A stretch of 47,288 nucleotides of DNA from JBJXHC01 sp046160825 (GCA_046160825.1 JBJXHC010000064.1:1-47288); one strand, 5' to 3'; positions 1-8,530 are shown, counted from the first letter of the stretch. Notes: generated from the letters alone by a model not told the origin. Numbers and translations: made by a program.

Positions 1-2
1 GC

Positions 3-434
3 CAGGAACGACGGTTCTTTTTCATTGGCAGCAGAGATGAACATGAATACGTCCAGCGACACCTTGATTCAAAACCGGACTTGCAGAAGCACGTGACGAA
101 CTGCGCCGGTGTGTTGAGCATCGGTGAACTGGCGGCATTGTTTGAACAATCGAGCCTGCTCCTGACGAACGACAGCGGACCGATGCACATCGCCGCGTCG
201 CTTGGAACGCCCGTGGTCGCTTTATTTGGGCCCGAGTCGCCTCAGTTCTACGGACCGCGGACGAATGCCCGCATGATTTACAAAGCTCTGAACTGCAGTC
301 CGTGCCTCAACATGTACAATGCGAAACTCTTCCACTGTCCCTACAATGCCCGATGCATGAGCGAGATTTCCACCGCTGAAGTCATGCATGCAATCGACGA
401 GGTACTAGTACCCTTGCAGTCTGGTGTGTCTTGA
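3..434 (+). CDS. Glycosyltransferase family 9 (heptosyltransferase-like), C-terminal part
   Basis: This reading frame is already open at base 3, so the gene begins before the window and only about 143 C-terminal residues are seen. The segment TNDSGPMHIAASLGTPVVALFG is the nucleotide-sugar-binding region typical of GT9 enzymes (ADP-heptose:LPS heptosyltransferases and relatives), followed by a conserved YGP. Such proteins are cytoplasmic and add heptose or related sugars to lipopolysaccharide core on the inner face of the membrane. A cysteine cluster near the end (CSPC, then CPYNARC) resembles that of some heptosyltransferase-like proteins. The stop TGA overlaps the ATG of the next gene by one base, so the two are probably co-translated. 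The family is clear. The exact sugar is not determinable. Confidence 0.85.
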   Translation, partial: QERRFFFIGSRDEHEYVQRHLDSKPDLQKHVTNCAGVLSIGELAALFEQSSLLLTNDSGPMHIAASLGTPVVALFGPESPQFYGPRTNARMIYKALNCSPCLNMYNAKLFHCPYNARCMSEISTAEVMHAIDEVLVPLQSGVS

Positions 435-1693
435 TGTTCCGGATTGGCATACCCAAATGGATACGCGCAGCGCTGATCGTTCTACTGCTTGCATTCCTTG
501 TCTACCGTGGACTCTTCCCTGCATTCACGCAGATTGATACTGACTTTCCGAACTACTATACGGCGGGCAAGGTTGTTGTCTCCGGTGGTGAGATCAACCG
601 GTTGTACGACGACCTCTGGTTTCAAGAACAAATCAAAGCGAATGGAATGGAGTTGAAGGGGAAGTTCTCTCCTTTTCCGCCTCCCACAGCGTTGTTGTTT
701 GTCCCCTTCTCGATCATGACACCACTCGCAGCACTTCAAGTCATGAGTGTCATCAATCTCTTCCTTCTTGCCGCATGTGTTATTGTGATGGGAAGAATTC
801 TTGGTATAGACCGATGGGACTCGTTGTTGCTTTTGTTGCTCGGAGGAATCGGCCTCGTCAACTGCTTCCGGTTCGGACAACTGTATCTTGTTCTCTCCTT
901 CACAATTATTTTCGGATACTATCTTTACACTCACGGAAAACCTGTCCTTGCCGGAATCGCGCTCGGGCTTTTTATTCCGATAAAGTACTTTCCGATTATC
1001 TTCCTGATTTATTTTGTGATGAAGGGGGAATGGAAAGTTGTTGCCGCGTCAAGTGCCACGGCTTTCGTTATCACGATCATGAGCGTTTTGGCGATGGGCT
1101 GGGAAATTCACGAGCTATTTATCAAAACGGTGCTTGGTCAGCATCTTCAATCTCAATTGACACTTCAGGATCCGTATTCCTCCACGTTCCAATCGTTCGA
1201 TAGTCTTTTTCGACGTTTGTTTATGAGAGATGGGACACTCAATCCGCATCCAGTTATTGACCAGCCGTTCTTCTTCCATGTCTTAAAGTTTGCCGCCATC
1301 GCCACGGTTGCCTCAATTTCATTTGTGCTTGTCCATAGACTGACGCGGGGCGACAGGAGGTTTCAAGGCGCTGCCTTCGGACTTCTCGGAATCGCCGGAC
1401 TCTTGATTGCACCGGCAACGGCAACGTACCACTTCATTCTTCTTTGGCTCCCTGTGGGGCTCTTGCTCCGGTTCTTTCATGAGCAGAGCAACCGGATGGC
1501 TTTCTGGCTGACATGTGCCGTATACTCAGCGATAGGATTCATACCCTACAGTCTGTTCAGGCACTTTGATGGACAGGGATTGTGGAGTCTTTTCGCATAC
1601 CCCAGACTGGCGCTTATCATTGGATTGTTCGGCATTACGACATATTATCTTGGACGAGGGGCTTTATCACCGAAGACTGTACATGATCCATGA
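434..1693 (+). CDS. GT87-like (DUF2029) membrane glycosyltransferase
   Basis: A polytopic membrane protein of 419 residues with about ten hydrophobic segments. The first loop after TM1 holds the motif region DFPNYYTAGKVVVSGG and RLYD, characteristic of the GT87/DUF2029 polyprenyl-phosphate-mannose-dependent glycosyltransferases; the Asp in that loop is the likely catalytic base. The enzyme would act in the membrane with a lipid-linked sugar donor. The ATG at 434 overlaps the preceding stop by one base; a TTG three bases upstream is a less likely start. It probably shares a transcript with the GT9 gene and a role in cell-envelope glycan assembly. The sugar and acceptor cannot be read from the sequence. 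Confidence 0.75.
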   Translation: MFRIGIPKWIRAALIVLLLAFLVYRGLFPAFTQIDTDFPNYYTAGKVVVSGGEINRLYDDLWFQEQIKANGMELKGKFSPFPPPTALLFVPFSIMTPLAALQVMSVINLFLLAACVIVMGRILGIDRWDSLLLLLLGGIGLVNCFRFGQLYLVLSFTIIFGYYLYTHGKPVLAGIALGLFIPIKYFPIIFLIYFVMKGEWKVVAASSATAFVITIMSVLAMGWEIHELFIKTVLGQHLQSQLTLQDPYSSTFQSFDSLFRRLFMRDGTLNPHPVIDQPFFFHVLKFAAIATVASISFVLVHRLTRGDRRFQGAAFGLLGIAGLLIAPATATYHFILLWLPVGLLLRFFHEQSNRMAFWLTCAVYSAIGFIPYSLFRHFDGQGLWSLFAYPRLALIIGLFGITTYYLGRGALSPKTVHDP

Positions 1694-1787
1694 ATGGCAA
1701 TTGAAACTTCACACACCGGGTTGGCGTTAGCTAGTATAGTCTCAGGTTATTCACGTTCATATATCTACACAGAAAACTGGATTGTTG

Positions 1788-3029
1788 ATGTTTAGAATTG
1801 GAATTCCGCTCCTTCTTCTCGGTATTCAGGTGGCACTCTTTTGGAAGAGCAGGCGTTGGCTCTCGGAGCGCTATCCCGGCAAACGATGGGCCAAGAGCCT
1901 ACACATCACATGTTTCGCGCTGTTCACCGTTGCACTCGTCACTGTGGCCATCATAAGGCCACGTCTCTGGGACATGCCTTCATGGTTTATCTATGGTGCG
2001 GCATACCCGTTTTTCATCTGGCATGGAGCCACATTTTTCATCGGACTTGTCCTCCTTGTCTTTTGGATCATCAGGCTTCCATTGACAATCAGCATCTGGG
2101 TTGCGCAGAGAATCCCTGCCAGTAGGAAAAAGATTGACCTGCTGAAAACGACGGAATTGTTTCAGAGATTCGATGCATCGCGCAGAACATTCATTCGTAC
2201 AGGCGCGTATGGTCTCACCGGAGTATCGTTTGGTGCAAGTGCGTATGGCGTTCTTTTCGGGAGATCAGAATGCAACGTCACGGAAGCAGAGTTTGTTATT
2301 CCCTCCCTTCCACGCGGACTCGACGGATTCACGATCGGCCTCATGAGTGATATTCACTCCAGCGTCTACATGACAAAACAGGATATGGCGGGATTTGTAC
2401 AGAAGATGAATGCATTGAAGACGGATATGATTCTTGTGACCGGCGACTTCGTTAACAGTATGGTGGAAGAAGTCTATCCGTTCGCCGAAGCGTTCAGTCA
2501 ACTCTCAGCCGCACATGGAGTGTACGGTGTTCTCGGCAACCACGATTTCTTCACCCGTAATGTCGATCTCATAGCGCGGGAAATCGATGACTGCGGCCTC
2601 AAGCTGCTACGGAACGACAAAGTAATGATCGAGAAGAACGGCGAACAGTTTTATCTCCTAGGGGTTGATGATATTGGTCGCCCGGAGCGGGCGACCGAAG
2701 CAATCGAAGCGGCTCTTGCGCACACGAAGGACGGAATTTCAACGATTCTTATGTGTCACCGACCGTACTTCCTCCGCCAGGCTTCCGAGAAAAATATTGA
2801 CCTTGTTCTCAGCGGACATACGCACGGTGGACAGGTTTCGCTCGGAACATTCGGTGAAACCATTATCGCCCCTGCGTCGCTTGCCTCACCGTACGTATGG
2901 GGTAAGTACCGGATCAAAGACACGCACATGTATGTGAATCGTGGTATCGGTACAGTAGGACTTCCCATCCGGATTAACTGTCCGCCAGAGATCACGGTCG
3001 TGCGGCTGCGTTCCGGCCAGACGAGCTAA
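1788..3029 (+). CDS. Membrane-anchored calcineurin-like metallophosphoesterase (YkuE type)
   Basis: The protein of 413 residues has three or four transmembrane segments in the first 110 residues. A twin-arginine-like SRRTFIRTG (about 131-139) precedes another hydrophobic stretch, and a calcineurin-like phosphoesterase domain follows. All metal-binding motifs are present: SDIH (187-190), GDFVN (219-223), GNHD (250-253), a CHRP His, and GHTHGGQ near residue 345. This family hydrolyses phosphoesters or pyrophosphates, and relatives include lipid A precursor hydrolases and YkuE. The domain is probably outside the cytoplasmic membrane if the twin-arginine segment is used. Two in-frame TTG codons precede ATG 1788. 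The first seven residues, MFRIGIP, are the same as in the upstream gene. Substrate unknown. Confidence 0.8.
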   Translation: MFRIGIPLLLLGIQVALFWKSRRWLSERYPGKRWAKSLHITCFALFTVALVTVAIIRPRLWDMPSWFIYGAAYPFFIWHGATFFIGLVLLVFWIIRLPLTISIWVAQRIPASRKKIDLLKTTELFQRFDASRRTFIRTGAYGLTGVSFGASAYGVLFGRSECNVTEAEFVIPSLPRGLDGFTIGLMSDIHSSVYMTKQDMAGFVQKMNALKTDMILVTGDFVNSMVEEVYPFAEAFSQLSAAHGVYGVLGNHDFFTRNVDLIAREIDDCGLKLLRNDKVMIEKNGEQFYLLGVDDIGRPERATEAIEAALAHTKDGISTILMCHRPYFLRQASEKNIDLVLSGHTHGGQVSLGTFGETIIAPASLASPYVWGKYRIKDTHMYVNRGIGTVGLPIRINCPPEITVVRLRSGQTS

Positions 3030-3034
3030 CACCG

Positions 3035-3066
3035 GTTGCGTAAGTCGGTCTTCTTCGTTAGCTTAT
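3035..3066 (+). promoter_or_regulatory. Candidate -33/-7 promoter for the radical SAM gene
   Basis: GTTG at 3035-3038, a 20-nt spacer, then TAGCTTAT at 3059-3066. This fits the Bacteroidetes housekeeping pattern (TTTG or TTG at -33, TAnnTTTG at -7) and matches the spacing at other unit starts in this window. Transcription would begin around 3072, about a dozen bases before ATG 3085. Confidence 0.5.
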
Positions 3067-3084
3067 ATCTCATTCTGATTACCC

Positions 3085-4554
3085 ATGGTCGTACTCTACT
3101 ATCCTCAAAATACCCCTGCTGGAATGGGTCGTGTTCCGCTCTCAGTGCTTGCCCTTGGCGCTGTGCTGGAAGGAAAACACGATTATGCCATTGTCGACGG
3201 CAACGTAGACCGTCGCGCATTTACGACCATTTCCAATATGATCTCATCAAACCCCTCCATCAAGCACCTGTGTGTTTCGGTGATGCCTGGGACGCAGATG
3301 GTGAACGCGATCACCAATTGCAGAAGATTAAAGACAAGGTTTCCGCACATCTCTATTATTTGGGGTGGATATTTTCCCTCAATGCACACGGAAGCTGTCC
3401 TTAATTCATCGTATGTCGATTTTGTCATCCGCGCGCAGGGAGAAAAAGCGCTCCCTGAATTGATAGTCGCTTTGAATGATGGACGACCGCTGGATCAGGT
3501 CCACAATCTCGCCTACAAAATCGCCGGTTCATTCCAGCACAACCCCGAGTACCCTGCATATGATCCGAATGAACGTCCTGACCTTCCCTTCCATCGGGTG
3601 AATATGGAGAGCTATGCTCTTCGAACATTTGTTGGTAACCGCACATTCTGTCACGAGTCCAGTGTCGGGTGTCCACACAAATGCAATTTCTGCGGGGTTG
3701 TGGATGTCTTCCATAGTCGTTGGAAAGCGGAAACCCCTGATCGCACTGTCGCCGTGATCCGCCATCTCAAGGAAAATTATGGAATGGATGCTTTGGAGTT
3801 CCATGACAGTGAACTTTTTGTTTCCGAGAAACGAATGGTGGAGTTGTCCGAGAAAATGATTGACCACCGCATCAACTGGTGGGCCGAAGGACGCATTGAC
3901 ACACTTCTGAACTATGATCGTGCCACTTGGAAGTTGATGCAGCGTAGCGGACTCAAGATGATTTTCTTCGGCGCAGAGTCGGGTCTGGATGATACATTGA
4001 AGCTGATGGACAAAGCCGGTGTGACACGGGAAAAGATCAAAGAGATTGCTTCAGTCTGCAAGGAATACGACGTGCAATCCGAGTTTTCGTTTGTTATGGG
4101 CAGTCACCCCACCCGGACGGAAGAAGACATCGATGCCACCATTGATTTGATGTATGAGCTTGAACACATCAATCCCAAATCTCAGATGCACCCATTCATA
4201 TACACACCCGTACCGTTTGGCAATATATACGATGCGGCAGTAGAAGGCGGACTGCATTATCCGAAGAACCTCGATGAATGGGCCTCGCATGAATGGGCAC
4301 AGTATTCTCTCCGTCGCAATCCACATACTCCGTGGCTGACGAAGCGACTCTACAAGAAGATTATTAATTTCCGGGCGGTGCATCAGTCGTATTATCCGAA
4401 GACAAACGACCGCGTGATTGCGCACTGGAAACTTCGGCTCCTAAAAATTGTAAGCGCGTGGCGATATAAGTTCCGGTTCCATGCCGGTGCGTACGAACTC
4501 CGCGCTCTTTTGCGCCTTCTCATCAATCCCGCACCAAAGCACGAAGGGTTTTGA
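3085..4554 (+). CDS. Radical SAM protein with N-terminal B12-binding-like domain
   Basis: The protein has 489 residues. Residues 1-150 form a B12-binding-like Rossmann region, and a radical SAM domain follows with CPHKCNFC (Cys 196, 200, 203) to hold the 4Fe-4S cluster that cleaves S-adenosylmethionine. The usual cobalt-ligand motif DxHxxG is not present at the expected place, where the sequence reads VDGNVD. B12 may therefore not be bound by the His-on mode. Related proteins (BchE, HpnJ and methyltransferase or cyclase branches) act on lipids, tetrapyrroles or phosphonates, and the substrate here cannot be assigned. The C-terminal 80 residues are basic. The gene has its own candidate promoter 20 bases upstream and no strong Shine-Dalgarno sequence. 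Confidence 0.8.
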   Translation: MVVLYYPQNTPAGMGRVPLSVLALGAVLEGKHDYAIVDGNVDRRAFTTISNMISSNPSIKHLCVSVMPGTQMVNAITNCRRLKTRFPHISIIWGGYFPSMHTEAVLNSSYVDFVIRAQGEKALPELIVALNDGRPLDQVHNLAYKIAGSFQHNPEYPAYDPNERPDLPFHRVNMESYALRTFVGNRTFCHESSVGCPHKCNFCGVVDVFHSRWKAETPDRTVAVIRHLKENYGMDALEFHDSELFVSEKRMVELSEKMIDHRINWWAEGRIDTLLNYDRATWKLMQRSGLKMIFFGAESGLDDTLKLMDKAGVTREKIKEIASVCKEYDVQSEFSFVMGSHPTRTEEDIDATIDLMYELEHINPKSQMHPFIYTPVPFGNIYDAAVEGGLHYPKNLDEWASHEWAQYSLRRNPHTPWLTKRLYKKIINFRAVHQSYYPKTNDRVIAHWKLRLLKIVSAWRYKFRFHAGAYELRALLRLLINPAPKHEGF

Positions 4555-4587
4555 ATGATGACCCTGCTCGATGGAGATTTCGGCATC

Positions 4588-4619
4588 GTTGTACTCCTGT
4601 CCGTAAGTCCGTAACTTGA
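4588..4619 (+). promoter_or_regulatory. Candidate -33/-7 promoter for the methyltransferase gene
   Basis: GTTG at 4588-4591, 20-nt spacer, TAACTTGA at 4612-4619. The -7 element covers the TTG at 4616 that would otherwise be the first possible start, so the methyltransferase made from this promoter would have to begin further in. Confidence 0.45.
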
Positions 4620-4642
4620 GCACACAGAGTTTTTCCCGTAGA

Positions 4643-5287
4643 GTGTTTTCCCGGCTGCTCTTGCGCTATGCTGAGACAAGGATATACCGTACCGATAATA
4701 TTTCACTGCTTGGGTTTCGATTGATCATTCCCCCCACGGTGTTTCATCCGGCACTATTCTTCAGCAGTAAAATTCTTGGACGTTATGTTGCAGGCATGCC
4801 ATTGTCCGGTAAACGCGTTTTGGACATGGGCAGCGGGTCCGGCATCATTGGTTTGTGCGCCGCGAGAGCGGGAGCAAACGTGCTTGCAGTTGACCGGAAT
4901 CAGGCAGCAGTCAGCGCTACTCAAATGAACATTGAACAGAACAACTTCTCCAATAGAATCAGTGTTTGTCAAAGTGACTTGTTTGACTCGATACCAGTTG
5001 GTGACCGCTTTGATTGGATCATTTGGAATCCACCCTTCTATCCAAAGGTGCAAACGAGTGACGAGAGTCTTGCATGGAACGCAGGCGAAAACTATGAAAC
5101 GATTAGCCGGTTTGCGATAGAGGTGAGAAACTGGCTTGATCTGAATGGCTCCGTTCTTCTCATACTCTCTTCCGATGTGGATGAGATGGATATTTGCAAG
5201 CTCTTTAAGGCTCAAGGCTTTACTGTCGTTCCGCTCAGCTCGTCCAGAAGACTTTTCGAACGCCTCACAATCTACCAATTCAACTGA
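4643..5287 (+). CDS. SAM-dependent methyltransferase, NPPF type (HemK/RsmC-like)
   Basis: A class I methyltransferase fold of about 214 residues. It has the SAM-binding DMGSGSG loop, the acidic end of strand 2 (AVDRN), and NPPF, the motif of enzymes that methylate a planar amine in RNA, DNA or protein (HemK/PrmC, RsmC and TrmN6 relatives). The C-terminal part is short, as in a one-domain enzyme. The frame opens with TTG at 4616, but the candidate promoter's -7 element covers that codon, so GTG 4643 is taken as the start (about nine residues shorter). Neither start has a good Shine-Dalgarno sequence. The gene is followed by the nucleoside salvage operon, which has its own promoter. The substrate could be rRNA, tRNA or a release factor. 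Confidence 0.75.
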   Translation: MFSRLLLRYAETRIYRTDNISLLGFRLIIPPTVFHPALFFSSKILGRYVAGMPLSGKRVLDMGSGSGIIGLCAARAGANVLAVDRNQAAVSATQMNIEQNNFSNRISVCQSDLFDSIPVGDRFDWIIWNPPFYPKVQTSDESLAWNAGENYETISRFAIEVRNWLDLNGSVLLILSSDVDEMDICKLFKAQGFTVVPLSSSRRLFERLTIYQFN

Positions 5288-5293
5288 CCGTTG

Positions 5294-5325
5294 GTTGCTT
5301 TTAGCTGACTGAATAAATATATTCT
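5294..5325 (+). promoter_or_regulatory. Candidate -33/-7 promoter of the nucleoside salvage operon
   Basis: GTTG at 5294-5297, a 20-nt spacer, and TATATTCT at 5318-5325. A start near 5331 would give a leader of about 17 bases before ATG 5348, which has AAAGGG just upstream. No operator-like palindrome was noticed next to it. Confidence 0.5.
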
Positions 5326-5347
5326 GGCAGTCTTCAAAAAGGGTCGG

Positions 5348-5752
5348 ATGAACTACGTAACACTGGTCAAGCACGCAAAAGCTGCACGAAAGAATTCCCA
5401 TTCGCCTTACTCCCGGTTTAGAGTCGGCGCTGCGCTTCTTACGAGTGATAACACACTCTTTACAGGGTGCAACATTGAAATCAGCACCTACGCACTTACT
5501 CTGTGTGCAGAACGAACTGCTATTTTCAAGGCGCGTTCGGATGGGTTCAAGAACTTCAAAGCCATTGCGATTGCAACAGATGAGAGTGAGTACATCCCGC
5601 CCTGCGGAGCATGCAGGCAGGTTCTCATGGATCTCGCAGGCGATATCGATATCATCCTCAGCAACAAAACACGGAAACCACAGGTCATGAAACTCAGTTC
5701 GTTGCTCCCGATGGCTTTTGGCCCACGCAATCTTCGTCATCCCAAACGATGA
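5348..5752 (+). CDS. cdd: Cytidine deaminase
   Basis: The 134-residue protein has the length of the homotetrameric cytidine deaminases. It carries SPYSRFRVGAAL, then TLCAERTA (zinc ligand Cys 53 and catalytic Glu 55), then PPCGACRQ (zinc ligands Cys 86 and Cys 89). It deaminates cytidine and deoxycytidine to uridine and deoxyuridine in the cytoplasm. The segment CNIEIS replaces the more common N(V/I)E(N)AS substrate loop, with the Asn and Glu kept. It is the first gene of a tightly packed operon, and its TGA overlaps the ATG of the thymidine kinase gene (ATGA, four bases). Confidence 0.92.
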   Translation: MNYVTLVKHAKAARKNSHSPYSRFRVGAALLTSDNTLFTGCNIEISTYALTLCAERTAIFKARSDGFKNFKAIAIATDESEYIPPCGACRQVLMDLAGDIDIILSNKTRKPQVMKLSSLLPMAFGPRNLRHPKR

Positions 5753-6324
5753 CTATTCCCACGATTCACAATTCCCCCAGAGATGTCGGTTGGATTGAGG
5801 TCATAGCTGGCTGTATGTTCAGCGGGAAAACTGAGGAACTCATCCGACGCGTCAGACGGGCCGAGATTGCGCGGCAGCATGTTGAGATATTCAAACCAAA
5901 GATCGATAACCGGTATAGTGCTGATCATATTGTCTCCCATAGCGAAGCCCGAATCCCATCAACAGTTGTTGAGAAAGCAAGCGAAATTCTTCCCTTGGCA
6001 AAGAATGCCCAGGTTATTGGAATCGATGAAGGCCAATTCTTCGATGCGGGGATTGTTGATGTTGCAGAGGAGCTGGCAAATGACGGGAAGCGAGTAATCA
6101 TTGCCGGACTCGACCAAGACTACCGCGGAAAACCATTTGAACCAATGCCACAACTACTTGCAATTGCTGAATATATAACCAAGACCCTCGCAATTTGCAT
6201 GGTATGTGGAAATCCGGCTGACAGGACCCAACGCACCACCCAGGCGAACGAAAGGGTCCTTGTCGGTGCAAAGGATACCTACGAAGCACGATGCCGCAAG
6301 TGTTTTCAACCACCTAAATCATAA
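5749..6324 (+). CDS. tdk: Thymidine kinase, type II
   Basis: The 191-residue protein phosphorylates thymidine and deoxyuridine with ATP. It has the P-loop GCMFSGKT (21-28), the DEGQFF segment that carries the catalytic region (93-98), and two CxxC pairs (Cys 150/153 and 182/185) that form the structural zinc site of type II enzymes. The ATG at 5749 overlaps the deaminase stop codon, so this start is preferred over the long upstream extension of the frame inside cdd. In the operon it would trap thymidine and the deoxyuridine formed by the deaminase after import by the transporter encoded next. Confidence 0.93.
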   Translation: MTIPTIHNSPRDVGWIEVIAGCMFSGKTEELIRRVRRAEIARQHVEIFKPKIDNRYSADHIVSHSEARIPSTVVEKASEILPLAKNAQVIGIDEGQFFDAGIVDVAEELANDGKRVIIAGLDQDYRGKPFEPMPQLLAIAEYITKTLAICMVCGNPADRTQRTTQANERVLVGAKDTYEARCRKCFQPPKS

Positions 6325-6343
6325 TCCCTACGGGAGTTCTCGC

Positions 6344-7699
6344 ATGACAATCTACTCTGTGCTGAACGGCATCCTTGGCTTGGCCGTGTTGGTGGGAATT
6401 GCGTATGCTTTTTCAAACAACAGATCCAAGATTAACTGGCGACTCGTATTATCGGGGTTTGGTCTACAGATCGTTTTTGCCATCTTAATGTTGAAGGGGA
6501 CAGAACTCTCGGAGTACTTCGCTCCTTTCGGTTGGCCTAAACTCTTTTTCGAGTGGGTGAGCTATGGTTTTGTGAAGGTACTGGGGTTCACAACGGAAGG
6601 TGCGCGTTTTGTCTTCGGGAATCTCGCGATTGCACCTGGCAATGAAGGGAGTCTGGGATTCTTCTTTGCATTTCAGGTACTCCCAACGATCATATTTTTC
6701 GCGAGCCTCATGTCGCTACTCTACTATCTTGGCGTGATGCAACGTATCGTGCAGGCCATGGCTTGGGTAATGGCACGCGCAATGGGAACAAGTGGCGCCG
6801 AGTCTCTTTCCAATACTGCCAATATTTTTGTTGGTCAGACTGAAGCACCTCTCATGATACGGCCATTCATCAAGGGAATGACGCAATCTGAACTCCTCAC
6901 AATCATGGTCGGTGGGATGTGTACCATTGCGGGAGGGGTGCTGGCTGCCTATGTGCAGATGCTCGGATATTCATATGCTCAGACACACGGAATCGATATT
7001 GAAGTCGCGCAGGCAAAGTTTGCTGCTCAGTTGATGGGTGCCAGCATAATGGCTGCGCCGGCTGGGCTGGCAATTGCAAAAATTCTTTATCCAGAGACAA
7101 AGGAACCCGAAACCAAAGGGACGGTGAAAATAAAAATCGAGAAGAATGCTTCTAACGCCATCGAGGCTGCTGCTGTTGGAGCAGGCGACGGACTTCAGCT
7201 TGCGCTCAATGTTGGCGCAATGCTCCTTGCATTCGTCGCGCTCATTGCCCTCGTGAACTTTCTTCTGTCGGGAGTCGGTGACCTCACCGGTTTGAACTCA
7301 ACTCTTACTGCCTCATACGGACAACCGTTGTCTCTTCAACTTATCTTTGGATTGGTATTGCAGTTCCTGGCCTTTGCAATGGGTGTCCCCTGGCAAGATG
7401 CAATCCATGTTGGCTCTTTGATAGGGACTAAAATAGTATTGAATGAATTTGTTGGATATCTTGATCTATCTGCCATGATTGCAAGCGGTAAGATACTCTC
7501 AGATAAGGCTATTATGATGGCTACATTCGCTCTTTGCGGGTTTGCTAACTTCTCATCCATCGCCATTCAAATTGGAGGGATTAGTCCGCTGGCACCAGAA
7601 CGCCGAAAAGACCTCTCCGCTCTTGGCTTACTTGCCGTTCTCGGCGGAACCCTCGCAAATCTGATGACAGCCACGATCGCTGGCATGTTCTATAGTTGA
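6344..7699 (+). CDS. nupC: Concentrative nucleoside transporter (NupC/CNT family)
   Basis: This 451-residue polytopic membrane protein belongs to the CNT family, which imports nucleosides with H+ or Na+. Family marks include GQTEAPL in the first re-entrant half, TIMVGGMCTIAGGVLAAYV, the MAAPAGLAIAKILYPE segment and NEFVGY with GFANFSSIAIQIGG near the C-terminus. ATG 6344 lies 19 bases after the tdk stop with CGGGAG upstream; the frame is open further back but that part lies in tdk. The stop TGA overlaps the ATG of the phosphorylase gene by one base. The operon context fits import of pyrimidine and purine nucleosides. Confidence 0.92.
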   Translation: MTIYSVLNGILGLAVLVGIAYAFSNNRSKINWRLVLSGFGLQIVFAILMLKGTELSEYFAPFGWPKLFFEWVSYGFVKVLGFTTEGARFVFGNLAIAPGNEGSLGFFFAFQVLPTIIFFASLMSLLYYLGVMQRIVQAMAWVMARAMGTSGAESLSNTANIFVGQTEAPLMIRPFIKGMTQSELLTIMVGGMCTIAGGVLAAYVQMLGYSYAQTHGIDIEVAQAKFAAQLMGASIMAAPAGLAIAKILYPETKEPETKGTVKIKIEKNASNAIEAAAVGAGDGLQLALNVGAMLLAFVALIALVNFLLSGVGDLTGLNSTLTASYGQPLSLQLIFGLVLQFLAFAMGVPWQDAIHVGSLIGTKIVLNEFVGYLDLSAMIASGKILSDKAIMMATFALCGFANFSSIAIQIGGISPLAPERRKDLSALGLLAVLGGTLANLMTATIAGMFYS

Positions 7700-8508
7700 T
7701 GATGAGTTCTCATGAAGACAATGTCCGTTCGTCGGTATCGTTCATCCGTAGTCAGATACCGCATGCTCCAAAAGTCGGTGTGATTCTTGGCTCCGGCTTG
7801 GGTGATTTTGCCGACGGTCTTCAGGAACCCGTTTCCATCTCAACAAACTCCATCCCCCACTACCCTCTTTCATCAGTCCAAGGGCACAGAGGAAGGCTCG
7901 TCTTTGGAAAAATTGGTCCAAAGGATATTCTCGCCTTCCAAGGGAGGATCCATTTCTATGAGTCCGACGACTTGGATGTCGTTCTTTTTCCGATTCATGT
8001 TGCTCATGCTCTGGGGATTCGCACGTTGATTGTCACCAACGCGGCAGGAGGAATCAACCGGACATTTTCGCCAGGCGACCTGATGGTCATCTCTGATCAG
8101 ATCAATCTCACGTTTGAATCATATCACGGACAACCTGCTTCCTGGAATTCAACCAACACGCCGCTGTATGCCCCTGAGCTTCAGCAGCAAGCAATGCAAT
8201 CGGGTGCAGAACTGCACATTGCACTAAAACAAGGTGTCTATGTTGGTGTAAAAGGCCCATCCTATGAAACGGCGGCAGAGATTGGGATGTTGGGGAGGAT
8301 TGGAGCTGACGCTGTCGGGATGTCGACTGTTTTTGAGACTCAACTGGCGGTGCGACTCGGTATGCGTGTCCTTGGTATCTCGTGTATCACCAATTACGCG
8401 ACGGGTATCTCACCAGAGAAGCTCAACCATCACGAAGTAACTGAGGTCGGGAACCGGGTCCGAACAATCTTTGGTAATCTTCTTACCTCCATCGTCACCC
8501 GCCTGTAA
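7699..8508 (+). CDS. punA: Purine nucleoside phosphorylase (trimeric class)
   Basis: The 269-residue protein splits purine ribo- and deoxyribonucleosides with phosphate into base and sugar 1-phosphate. The family signatures are in order: VILGSGLG (phosphate site), the GRIHFYE loop, VTNAAGGIN, GVYVGVKGPSYETAAE with the purine-site Glu, VGMSTVFE, and ITNYATGIS with the purine-binding Asn. The length and these motifs place it in the trimeric class, usually specific for 6-oxopurines such as inosine and guanosine. It ends the salvage operon. The next gene is convergent, and I see no strong intrinsic terminator in the 22-base gap. Confidence 0.92.
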   Translation: MMSSHEDNVRSSVSFIRSQIPHAPKVGVILGSGLGDFADGLQEPVSISTNSIPHYPLSSVQGHRGRLVFGKIGPKDILAFQGRIHFYESDDLDVVLFPIHVAHALGIRTLIVTNAAGGINRTFSPGDLMVISDQINLTFESYHGQPASWNSTNTPLYAPELQQQAMQSGAELHIALKQGVYVGVKGPSYETAAEIGMLGRIGADAVGMSTVFETQLAVRLGMRVLGISCITNYATGISPEKLNHHEVTEVGNRVRTIFGNLLTSIVTRL

Positions 8509-8530
8509 TCTCTCCGTCACCGTTACCCGC

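Noticed and set aside
1694..1787. A promoter for the metallophosphoesterase gene
   Set aside because: No TAnnTT partner for the TTG elements was found at 19-21 bases; it may be read from the upstream unit.
2676..2696. A strong hairpin, GGTCGCCC-GGAGC-GGGCGACC, as a terminator
   Set aside because: It lies inside the metallophosphoesterase coding sequence and has no T-run; it is probably a coding coincidence of GRPERAT.
4754..5740. A 328-residue open frame on the minus strand spanning two genes
   Set aside because: It runs antisense to a clear methyltransferase and a clear cytidine deaminase, has no recognisable domain and crosses the promoter of the salvage operon.
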